A stretch of DNA of 5,256 bases from an uncultured Eubacteriales bacterium (GTDB lineage: Bacteria; Bacillota; Clostridia; Christensenellales; Borkfalkiaceae), in assembly GCA_905211955.1 (NCBI GenBank), contig CAJMCT010000080.1:1-5256 (forward strand). Direction: 5' to 3'. The stretch's first letter is position 1, and the number at the start of each line of letters is the position of its first letter. Shown piece by piece: positions 1 through 5,256 of the stretch. A model generated the notes under the pieces. That model worked only from the letters and a program-made list of their open reading frames with translations, had not been told where the DNA came from and did no database searches. The translations under genes and the position numbers were made by a program.

Positions 1-16
1 TAAAGCCGTCTTTTTT
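1..16. terminator. Right half of a probable terminator cut by the window edge
   Basis: Plus-strand bases 2-16 read AAAGCCGTC followed by TTTTTT, which looks like the right arm of a hairpin plus a T-tract. Read on the minus strand, the same bases are an A-tract and the left arm (GACGGCTTT) directly after the WYL regulator stop codon. The matching arm would lie outside the window, so the hairpin cannot be confirmed. If it exists, it would end the WYL gene on one strand and probably a convergent plus-strand gene on the other. Confidence 0.4.
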
Positions 17-941
17 ATTTGTATAAATTATTTAGATGTTTAATAGTATTAATAATTTCGTCTTTTAATTCCTTGGGTGCAACAACCTTAATTCCTTTTC
101 CATAACTAATTATTTTAGAAACTAGCCCACCGTCAAAAGGAAGTTTTGCTCTAACGACGTTCTTATCGTTTTCCTTAAACACGTTTTCAATTCCAAGCCA
201 TTCTTCAACGTCGGATAAAACGGTTTTATCAACTTCCATAACCACGTCAATGCTAAGTGCATTTTCGTGCCAAAAATCAAGGGGGAGATCATCATATTTT
301 AAATCTTTTCTTTCAAATTTGGTATTCAATATAGTAGCGCTTTCGATTCTTCCCGTTTTGAAAAATCTAAATTCGTTTCTCAAATGACAGTAAGCGTAAA
401 CGTACCATAAACCTTGCTTAAACACTATTACGTGCGGATCGATAACTCTTTCTGATATACTGCCGTTTCTATCGTGATAAACGATAGATAATTGCTTGTT
501 TGATTCTACTGCTTGGTTTATTGTTATAAGTTTGTTTTTGTATCCAAGCGTATCGCCCCAAGGACCTGCATCTATTATTAAATTACCACTTTTAATGTCA
601 AAGCCACTGTATTCTTTCTTTATAGTGGCTTTAAGTTTTAAAATAACGTTTTCAAGGTCTTTATTTGGAACGCTATTAGTAATAGCCGATAAAGTTTCTA
701 CTGTCTTTTGGAATTCATTTGTGGTAAGGAAAGTGGATGATAATTTGTAAGTGTCAACTATGGCAATTCCACCGTTGTTTCCGCGGATAGTGTAAAGGGG
801 AACGCCAGCATTTTCTAAACTTTCTACGTAGCGATAAATACTTCTTTGGCTAACTTCGTACTTTTCAGCAAGGTATTTTGCCGAAACACATCTTTTCGAC
901 AATAATTCTATAAGTATGCCCATCATTATTTCAAATTTCAT
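15..941 (-). CDS. YafY-type HTH-WYL domain transcriptional regulator
   Basis: This gene encodes a complete 308-residue cytoplasmic DNA-binding regulator. Residues 1-60 form a DeoR/HTH_11-like winged helix; the recognition-helix region is SQRSIYRYVESLENAG (31-46), followed by a wing rich in glycine and asparagine (RGNNGG, 53-58). Residues about 138-205 form the WYL domain. Its name-giving motif is WYV here (179-181), with the conserved downstream arginine and aromatics in NEFRFFKTGRI (189-199). Residues about 229-305 match the C-terminal WCX extension. Length and domain order are normal for the YafY/PafC-like family, whose WYL domains are thought to sense nucleic acids or nucleotides; the ligand here is unknown. 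The ATG at 941 has AAGGAG 11 nt upstream and a near-consensus promoter. The later ATG pair at codons 6-7 is less likely because it would trim the first HTH helix. It lies downstream of murG but is probably transcribed separately. Its target may be its own gene and the divergent small ORF (inference). Confidence 0.93.
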   Translation of the reverse strand: MKFEIMMGILIELLSKRCVSAKYLAEKYEVSQRSIYRYVESLENAGVPLYTIRGNNGGIAIVDTYKLSSTFLTTNEFQKTVETLSAITNSVPNKDLENVILKLKATIKKEYSGFDIKSGNLIIDAGPWGDTLGYKNKLITINQAVESNKQLSIVYHDRNGSISERVIDPHVIVFKQGLWYVYAYCHLRNEFRFFKTGRIESATILNTKFERKDLKYDDLPLDFWHENALSIDVVMEVDKTVLSDVEEWLGIENVFKENDKNVVRAKLPFDGGLVSKIISYGKGIKVVAPKELKDEIINTIKHLNNLYK

Positions 942-952
942 AATTAATCTTT

Positions 953-958
953 CTCCTT
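953..958 (-). promoter_or_regulatory. Ribosome binding site of the WYL regulator
   Basis: AAGGAG on the minus strand lies 11 nt before the ATG at 941. The spacing is slightly long, but there is no better-placed start. With the promoter at 965-993 the predicted transcript would begin at about 958, so this site sits at the extreme 5' end of a very short leader. Confidence 0.6.
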
Positions 959-964
959 ATTCAT

Positions 965-993
965 ATTGTAATAGAGAATAAATATCTTGTCAA
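965..993 (-). promoter_or_regulatory. Sigma-A type promoter of the WYL regulator
   Basis: The minus strand shows TTGACA (993-988), a 17-nt spacer, and TACAAT (970-965). That is a perfect -35 and a five-of-six -10 at ideal spacing. The predicted start is near 958, giving a leader of only about 17 nt. A second TTGACA lies upstream at 1035-1030 with only a weak -10 (TAAATT at 1011-1006, 18-nt spacer), so a minor tandem promoter is possible. Confidence 0.75.
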
Positions 994-1015
994 TTAAATT
1001 AAATAAATTTATCAA
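987..1015 (+). promoter_or_regulatory. Weak candidate promoter for the plus-strand small ORF
   Basis: The plus strand has TTGTCA (987-992), a 17-nt spacer and TATCAA (1010-1015). The -35 is five of six and the -10 four of six. It overlaps the -35 of the WYL promoter on the other strand, so the two would compete. In AT-rich DNA such matches occur by chance, and no better plus-strand promoter was found before the small ORF. Confidence 0.25.
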
Positions 1016-1037
1016 ATATGACAAGCATATGTCAAAT
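1016..1037. promoter_or_regulatory. Imperfect inverted repeat, candidate operator
   Basis: ATATGACA (1016-1023) and TGTCAAAT (1030-1037) are inverted with a 6-bp centre. Seven of eight outer positions pair, including a perfect TGACA/TGTCA core. It lies between the WYL regulator and the divergent small ORF and overlaps the upstream TTGACA hexamer. That is where an autoregulating dimeric repressor or activator would bind. Assignment to the WYL protein is inference from position only. Confidence 0.3.
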
Positions 1038-1063
1038 AGGTGGGTTAAAATCAAGGTGTAAAA

Positions 1064-1069
1064 GGGAGG
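1064..1069 (+). promoter_or_regulatory. Strong ribosome binding site of the 54-codon ORF
   Basis: GGGAGG, within AAAGGGAGGA, lies 7 nt before the ATG at 1077. This is the best Shine-Dalgarno match in the window, and it is the main reason for calling the small ORF that follows it. Confidence 0.6.
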
Positions 1070-1076
1070 AACGGTT

Positions 1077-1241
1077 ATGAAAAAGTTTTTAGAAAGTTTA
1101 TTTATAAAAGAAAAAAAGTCAAAACAACAATGTTTGACTTTTATGGGAAAGGCAAGGGAAAGAAAAATTCACGATATGGTTATAGAGAATTATTCTATAA
1201 GGGTAAAGGGCAAATATTGTCAACGTTATATAGCGAACTAA
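1077..1241 (+). CDS. Small basic protein of unknown function (54 aa)
   Basis: This is an ATG-to-TAA ORF of 54 codons on the strand opposite to all the large genes. The product begins MKKFLESLFIKEKK and ends KYCQRYIAN. It is strongly basic: 14 Lys/Arg against 5 Asp/Glu. It has two cysteines (19 and 48), no membrane helix and no signal peptide, and I do not recognise a family. Support comes from the strong GGGAGG site at 7-nt spacing and from its position divergent from the WYL regulator, a common arrangement for a regulator and its target. Its stop codon overlaps the murG stop by three bases (tail to tail). Against it: the ORF is short, its promoter is weak, and a candidate terminator for murG lies antisense within it. 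It could also be chance coding in an AT-rich spacer. Confidence 0.45.
   Translation: MKKFLESLFIKEKKSKQQCLTFMGKARERKIHDMVIENYSIRVKGKYCQRYIAN
1105..1142 (-). terminator. Candidate rho-independent terminator downstream of murG
   Basis: On the minus strand a perfect 10-bp stem (AAAAGTCAAA, 1142-1133, pairing with 1123-1114) with a 9-nt loop runs into a T-tract (TTTTTTTCTTTT). It begins 95 nt after the murG stop. The stem has only two G-C pairs, so termination may be weak. On the plus strand the hairpin is followed by only four T's, so it should act only for minus-strand transcripts. Confidence 0.5.
1195..1223 (-). promoter_or_regulatory. Promoter-like element between murG and the WYL regulator
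   Basis: The minus strand has TTGACA (1223-1218) and a TATAGAAT stretch 18 nt downstream. The -35 is perfect and the -10 only partial. Transcription from it would run into the hairpin at 1142-1105 after about 80 nt. It could be a chance match, or it could drive a short RNA or an attenuated leader. Confidence 0.2.
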
Positions 1242-2293
1242 CTGTGTTTTACTTGGTCGGCAATAAGTCTTGAAATTTGACGGCTTTTATCAACTACTGG
1301 ATATTTACTAAAGTTTTTAATTAGGTTGTTTTTATTGTTATAAACAGCGTTTACGTTAAATATTAACGAATCCTTAGTTAGTGCATTTTGTGGCAATACT
1401 GAAACTAATCCTTGTTTTTGAAAATACTCGGCATTAAGCACTTGATCGCCACGAGAAGTTCCTTTAGGGAGTGGAATTAATACGCAAGGTATTTTAAGGC
1501 TTAAAAGTTCAAATAATGCGTTAGAACCTGCTCTTGATATGCAAACGGAAGCAATTGAAAATGCATTTTCTATTTTATGCATATATTCGGTTTGATAATA
1601 ACCTTTTTTAACGATGCTTTCATCTAAATTGTTTTTACCGCATATATGAATAACGTCGTATTTTTTCAATAAATCGTCTAAAGACTGCCTAACGACCTTA
1701 TTGATTACTTTTGCGCCTTGACTACCGCCGGTAATCAATAAAATTGGTTTTGTGCCACTAAAACCAAACATTTCTAATGCTTTTTTCTTGGGCGCGTTAA
1801 GTCCACTTCTAATGGGCGCGCCAACGTATAAACCGTTTTTAATTTGTTTTGCTGTTTCAGGAAAAGACGTAAAAACTCTCTTGCAATACTTAGACGTAAT
1901 TTTATTTGCAAGTCCCGGTGTGTAATCACTTTCGTGTGATAAAATCGGGATTTTTCTTTTTTTAGCGGCTAAAACTAAAGGAACGGAAACGTATCCCCCC
2001 TTAGAAAATATAACATCTGGTTTTAGTTCATCGATAATTTTGCCCGCCTGTCTTATTCCTTTGTAAACGTTAAACGGGATAAGAAAGTTTTTAATTGAGA
2101 ATTTTCGGTTTAATTTTTGGCAAGAAACTGAATAATAAGGAATATCAGTACGATTGATTATTTCCTTTTCAATACCGTTTTCACTACCGACATAATATAT
2201 TTTGTCAAAGTTGTTTTTAAGATAGGGTAAAATTGCTAAGTGCGGTGTACAATGTCCTGCGCTTCCGCCACCTGTTAGAATAATTGTTGCCAT
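1238..2293 (-). CDS. murG: UDP-N-acetylglucosamine:undecaprenyl-PP-MurNAc-pentapeptide GlcNAc-transferase
   Basis: MurG transfers GlcNAc from UDP-GlcNAc to lipid I to make lipid II, on the inner face of the cytoplasmic membrane. The 351-residue product is full length for this GT28 (GT-B fold) family. Motifs appear in order: the glycine loop GGGSAGHCTP (8-17) with the conserved His14; FSKGGYVSVP (96-105); HESDYTPGLANK (120-131); GAPIR (158-162); the second glycine loop GGSQGA (189-194); SRAGSNALFELL (253-264) with the nucleotide-sugar glutamate at 262; LIPLP (272-276); and GDQVLNA (282-288). The HESD and GGGSAGH forms are typical of Clostridia. The ATG at 2293 places the glycine loop at the usual distance from the N terminus, so the start is secure although no Shine-Dalgarno site precedes it. 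No other division or cell-wall (dcw) gene is adjacent; a terminator separates it from the surface protein gene upstream. Confidence 0.97.
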   Translation of the reverse strand: MATIILTGGGSAGHCTPHLAILPYLKNNFDKIYYVGSENGIEKEIINRTDIPYYSVSCQKLNRKFSIKNFLIPFNVYKGIRQAGKIIDELKPDVIFSKGGYVSVPLVLAAKKRKIPILSHESDYTPGLANKITSKYCKRVFTSFPETAKQIKNGLYVGAPIRSGLNAPKKKALEMFGFSGTKPILLITGGSQGAKVINKVVRQSLDDLLKKYDVIHICGKNNLDESIVKKGYYQTEYMHKIENAFSIASVCISRAGSNALFELLSLKIPCVLIPLPKGTSRGDQVLNAEYFQKQGLVSVLPQNALTKDSLIFNVNAVYNNKNNLIKNFSKYPVVDKSRQISRLIADQVKHS

Positions 2294-2342
2294 ACATTAT
2301 ATATATGCGTAGAAAATTCTAAGTGTATTCAAATAAAAGTAT
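2294..2342 (-). promoter_or_regulatory. murG leader: TATATATAAT close to the start, no ribosome binding site
   Basis: Only about 50 nt separate the upstream terminator from the murG ATG. On the minus strand this stretch has a TTGAAT (2332-2327) and a TATATATAAT (2305-2296) ending two bases before the ATG. If TATATA (2305-2300) is the -10, the transcript would start at or next to the A of the ATG, making a leaderless mRNA. The TTGAAT is then 21 nt away, too far for a standard -35. No AGGAG-like site is present anywhere in the stretch. Confidence 0.35.
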
Positions 2343-2374
2343 AAAAAAAGGATAGGCCCAAAAGGTCTATCCTT
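2343..2374 (-). terminator. Rho-independent terminator of the surface protein gene
   Basis: On the minus strand AAGGATAGACC (2374-2364) pairs with GGCCTATCCTT (2358-2348) around a 5-nt loop. The stem is 11 bp with one A-C mismatch and is followed by a T-tract running to 2343. It begins 18 nt after the stop codon of the surface protein gene, so that gene and murG probably form separate transcription units. Confidence 0.88.
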
Positions 2375-2392
2375 AAATTTTTAGAAGATTAA

Positions 2393-5256
2393 TTATTCGT
2401 TGTCTTTATTTTCTTCTTCGGTAGAAGTTTCTTCCGCACCGAAATCTTGAACGTCGCCGTAAACGTATTCGTTTAACTTTTCGTCGATAGATTCTTCAGT
2501 TTCGGTGACTTCATCGTTTACGCTTTGATCGTAAGAATCGATATCATCGTCTTCATAACCTTCAAATGCTTTTGCTTTTTTAGATTTTTCTTTTTTAACT
2601 TCAACCTTTTTGGGTGCTTTATAACGGCTTGTCACTTTGTAGTGAGTTTTAGCGTCGCTTCTGTTGGCAACTTTCTTTCTGTGTAAGGTTCTATATACTA
2701 ACATAATTATTGCAAGTACAAGGACTACACCTAAAAGGATAGAAGAGAAGGATAACCAGAACGCTGAAGGATCGCTCGTTGCGGTGCAACCTGATTCTTC
2801 ATCATTATCGGTAATGCCTTCGTAAGGATCGTTAGGAACAGGCTCTATGGTGTTATAAACTGCATATACAACGTTGCAATCTTCCGATTGGCATTTAGCC
2901 CATACGTAGTTAGAAGAATAGGATATAGGAGTATCAGGATATTCCTTATTAAATTTAAGTTCAGAAGCTGAAAGTTCTCTTGTAAAGGTTTTTGCAGAAG
3001 TTCTTATAGTTTGGTCAGCCATTACAAAAGCAGCATCGTATAAGGGGTTTCCGCTTGTAGTAAAGGTTGTTTCAGCAGAACTTGCTTCGGTAAAGCCTTC
3101 GGTCAATACCGAGTGGGTAAAGGTTTCACCTTTCTTAAATGCGTCGAAAGCAAAGAAGGTAAAGCCCTTAGATTTTGCTTGTCCGTCACGGCTACCGTTC
3201 CAAACTTCAAGTCTTAAAGTTTGTTCATCGCTACCAGTTGCAACATAGAATTTAAGAGTTCTCCAACCGTCGTTTTCAGTTTCGGTAGAAGTGATATTTT
3301 CAAATGAAAGTTTAGAAGTAAAGTTTTCTTCGCCGTCCTTAAATGAGAGTGTAGCAACGTTTTTGCTTGCGCTTTCAGCGTCAACTAGATAAACGTTTGC
3401 AACTGCATTTCCAACAACGCGTACCTTTAATGAAATTACTGCGTTTGAACTTGGAGCAATAGTAAAGGGTGTACCGATAAATCCGTAAGCATCATCGGTA
3501 TGATTGTAAATCATAATCGGTTGAATTGATTTTTCACCATTATAATTTAATGCGTTCTTAACGTCTATCGCTTTGAGTTCGGGATAAGATACAGAGTCAT
3601 AGTCGTAATTGCTATTGATAAGACCTGCAAAGTTTGCACCATCGCCTTGAGCGCCAGTTCTATCGTTAATCTTGTGATTGGTGCTTTCGCTTGACATGTA
3701 AACGTGGTCGTAAGAAACACCGGTATAACCGCTAATTACTGCAGGAGCATAGGTGATTTTACCAGTTTCGCTCTTGGTGTAGTTTACGGTGTAAGTATCT
3801 TTCGTGTCAGCGGTGTAATCGTCTAAAGCGACCTTAGTTGTGGAAGCGGAAAGGAGATTATATAGGTCGTAATTGTCGTTTTCAACTTTTTGACCGTTTT
3901 CAATCTTGATTTCACCGTTTGAATCCTTTTCGTATTGATAATCTTTTCCGGTTGCAAATTTAACGTTAGTTATTTCAACGTTTCCGCTAAAGTAATCGGC
4001 CTTAGCGTTAGTTCCAGCAACGTCAGTAGGTCCAATAATGAAAGAGAGTGAGAAATCTTCAACGTTGCCAGTTGCCGGGTAGTCGGGAGTGTTGTTTACA
4101 AGAACTATTCTTTGGTTTACAGTTTCATCGGTAATAGTGAAAGTTCCTGCAACAGTATATTCTCCGTCCTTTACCGAATAAACGGTAAGGGTTTTATTGC
4201 CAAATGGAGAAGTAGATCCTTTCAAATCGAAACTAATTAGTATATATTTGCTTGCGCCTAAGGTTAAATAGGTGCTATTACTTACGTCAATCTTAACAGT
4301 TGCGTTCTTAACGTTTTCAAGTTTAACGCTGTCGTAGGTTTTAGTAATAGTACCTTTATCACTGGCGCTACCGAACTTGGTTTCACTTGTGATATTGTCA
4401 ACGTTTGATTTATGGAAATCATAGGTTGCGGTATTCAAAGAGAATGGGAGTGCCGAAAGATAAGAAGTGTATCCAGCACTTTCGGTAATATCTAAACTAT
4501 ATAAGAACACGTTGTCAGCGCCAACAGATTGAATTACGTTTGCATCTGAATTGTAATCAAAAGTTTTAGTATTGATAGGAGCAATGTTTACGTTTGCATC
4601 GAAGGTTTCTTTAGAAACTTCTTCGTATTTTACGTCGTCAAAATAAACGGTACCGTTAGCAGTATTGGTTTGGCTTTCTTTTTCGCCTGCATAACCTAAG
4701 GATAATACTACGTTGATAGAAGTATCAAAGTTGGCATCCGCTTTAACGTAAATAACGTATTCTTTCCAATCGTCAGTGTTGGTTATTCCGTTTAAGATAT
4801 ATGTTTTTTGGGTTGAAGAGTTAAAGGTGTTTTCTAATCTTACGTTTACTTTGTAATCACCGTGAGCAACGATGTTTTGAGCTTTTAAATAAAGTGAAAT
4901 TTTTCCGTAAGTATTCTTTTCTAAGGAAATCTTAGAAGATGAAGTGACGGTTTGTGCTGCATAGAAGGTAGAACCCGTGTAGTTGTTGAGCATGTAAACG
5001 TGTGTTCCGTTTGCGCCCTTATGAGTACCGGGGTTTAAGCCTTTAAGATTGTTTTCAATAACGTGCTCTTTAACGAGCGTATTGATTTCCGAATCAGTCT
5101 TGTCAGGGAATTCAGCCTTCTTTGCGTTTTTAATGGCCATAGTATCAATACCGTTAGCCTTTATATAGTCGGCGTTAGTGTATAAGGAAGTCATCAAGTT
5201 TTCCCATGCTTCTTCCGAAGTGTCAACTATACCTGAAGAAACTGAAGATTTAGTGG
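2393..5256 (-). CDS. Large membrane-anchored surface protein with beta-sandwich modules (N terminus missing)
   Basis: The reading frame is open through the right edge: at least 19 more residues precede the TTG at 5197, which is therefore not a true start. About 953 residues are visible. Numbering from that TTG, module 1 (about 64-197) and module 3 (about 553-692) share a jelly-roll-like pattern resembling carbohydrate-binding modules. A third segment (about 256-418) has similar strands and ends in SGNVEITNVKF. The ectodomain is rich in Thr, Ser, Asn, Asp and Tyr. A membrane helix at 813-835 is followed by a basic stretch (836-878, 17 Lys/Arg) and an acidic tail (879-934, 24 Asp/Glu). The orientation is probably ectodomain out, tail in. 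There is no LPXTG motif. The only cysteines are C769, C774 and C804, all close to the membrane. No catalytic domain is visible. A role in glycan or surface binding is inferred; the family is not one I can name. Confidence 0.85.
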   Translation of the reverse strand, partial: TKSSVSSGIVDTSEEAWENLMTSLYTNADYIKANGIDTMAIKNAKKAEFPDKTDSEINTLVKEHVIENNLKGLNPGTHKGANGTHVYMLNNYTGSTFYAAQTVTSSSKISLEKNTYGKISLYLKAQNIVAHGDYKVNVRLENTFNSSTQKTYILNGITNTDDWKEYVIYVKADANFDTSINVVLSLGYAGEKESQTNTANGTVYFDDVKYEEVSKETFDANVNIAPINTKTFDYNSDANVIQSVGADNVFLYSLDITESAGYTSYLSALPFSLNTATYDFHKSNVDNITSETKFGSASDKGTITKTYDSVKLENVKNATVKIDVSNSTYLTLGASKYILISFDLKGSTSPFGNKTLTVYSVKDGEYTVAGTFTITDETVNQRIVLVNNTPDYPATGNVEDFSLSFIIGPTDVAGTNAKADYFSGNVEITNVKFATGKDYQYEKDSNGEIKIENGQKVENDNYDLYNLLSASTTKVALDDYTADTKDTYTVNYTKSETGKITYAPAVISGYTGVSYDHVYMSSESTNHKINDRTGAQGDGANFAGLINSNYDYDSVSYPELKAIDVKNALNYNGEKSIQPIMIYNHTDDAYGFIGTPFTIAPSSNAVISLKVRVVGNAVANVYLVDAESASKNVATLSFKDGEENFTSKLSFENITSTETENDGWRTLKFYVATGSDEQTLRLEVWNGSRDGQAKSKGFTFFAFDAFKKGETFTHSVLTEGFTEASSAETTFTTSGNPLYDAAFVMADQTIRTSAKTFTRELSASELKFNKEYPDTPISYSSNYVWAKCQSEDCNVVYAVYNTIEPVPNDPYEGITDNDEESGCTATSDPSAFWLSFSSILLGVVLVLAIIMLVYRTLHRKKVANRSDAKTHYKVTSRYKAPKKVEVKKEKSKKAKAFEGYEDDDIDSYDQSVNDEVTETEESIDEKLNEYVYGDVQDFGAEETSTEEENKDNE
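2693..2761 (-). other. Transmembrane helix of the surface protein
   Basis: Residues 813-835 of the visible protein run from FWLSFSSILLG to AIIMLVY. This is 23 uninterrupted mostly hydrophobic residues followed at once by RTLHRKK, a classic stop-transfer signal. It is the only membrane segment in the visible part and places the last 99 residues in the cytoplasm. Confidence 0.9.
3122..3541 (-). repeat. Beta-sandwich module 3, related to module 1
   Basis: Residues about 553-692. Hallmarks in order are IMIYNHTDDAYGF, FTIAPSSNAVISLKVRV, DGWRTLKFYVATG, LRLEVWNG and KGFTFFAFDAF. The same order of marks occurs in module 1, suggesting an ancient internal duplication at the protein level. No DNA-level identity was seen. 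Confidence 0.55.
4607..5008 (-). repeat. Beta-sandwich module 1 with FDDV end signature
   Basis: Residues about 64-197. Hallmarks in order are THVYMLNNYTGSTFY, a Ser-rich turn, YGKISLYLKAQN, DDWKEYVIYVKAD, VVLSLGYAG and GTVYFDDVKYEEV. The closing strand with FDDV is common in family 4/9-type carbohydrate-binding jelly rolls. That resemblance is by eye and needs a profile search. Confidence 0.55.

Noticed and set aside
496..750. Plus-strand ORF of 84 codons
   Set aside because: It lies entirely antisense to the WYL regulator, has no ribosome binding site and its product has no recognisable features; a shadow of the real gene.
942..1240. tRNA, CRISPR array, riboswitch or transposon remnant in the murG-WYL gap
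   Set aside because: No cloverleaf, no spaced direct repeats, no conserved riboswitch core and no terminal inverted repeats or target duplications could be seen; the gap is explained by promoters, the small ORF and a terminator.
2364..2382. Terminator acting on plus-strand transcripts
   Set aside because: The hairpin at 2348-2374 is followed on the plus strand by AAATTTTT, but the T-run is offset from the stem and no plus-strand gene ends here; the minus-strand reading fits far better.
2694..2900. LPXTG-type sortase signal in the surface protein
   Set aside because: The C terminus has a membrane helix but no LPXTG-like motif, and the tail of 99 residues is far too long for a sortase signal.
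5192..5197. TTG/ATG pair as the start of the large surface protein
   Set aside because: The frame stays open to the window edge with residues of the same composition, there is no ribosome binding site before the TTG, and no signal peptide follows it. The gene is cut by the window.

Overview
The window is AT-rich DNA of the low-GC Gram-positive (Clostridia-like) type. It most resembles an uncultured gut member of the Clostridia. This is inferred from three things: the MurG variant with HESD and GGGSAGH motifs, the sigma-A-like promoters with AGGAG-type ribosome binding sites, and a large non-LPXTG surface protein ending in a membrane helix and a charged tail. The exact taxon cannot be fixed from the sequence alone.

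All three large genes lie on the minus strand. Read in the direction of transcription (right to left) they are: (1) the 3' part of a large membrane-anchored extracellular beta-sandwich protein, open through the right edge of the window, so its signal peptide and true start are missing; (2) a strong rho-independent terminator; (3) murG, the peptidoglycan lipid II GlcNAc-transferase, standing alone and without a visible Shine-Dalgarno site; (4) an intergenic stretch of about 300 bp; (5) a YafY-type HTH-WYL transcription regulator with its own near-consensus promoter. The left edge appears to cut a terminator.

The stretch between murG and the regulator is not empty. On the plus strand it holds a 54-codon basic ORF with a textbook ribosome binding site. 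This ORF is divergent from the WYL regulator, and its stop codon overlaps the murG stop codon tail to tail. A candidate terminator for murG lies antisense inside this small ORF. The divergent 135-bp region has overlapping promoter-like elements and an imperfect inverted repeat that could be the regulator's operator.

Nothing in the sequence ties the three large genes into one pathway. The surface protein and MurG both act at the cell envelope, but the terminator between them argues for separate transcription. The WYL regulator plus the divergent small gene is the most plausible regulator-target pair. No CRISPR array, tRNA, rRNA or insertion sequence was seen. A genome-wide property is also visible: codons ending in a pyrimidine almost always end in C when the next codon starts with GT, which enriches the window for ACGT.
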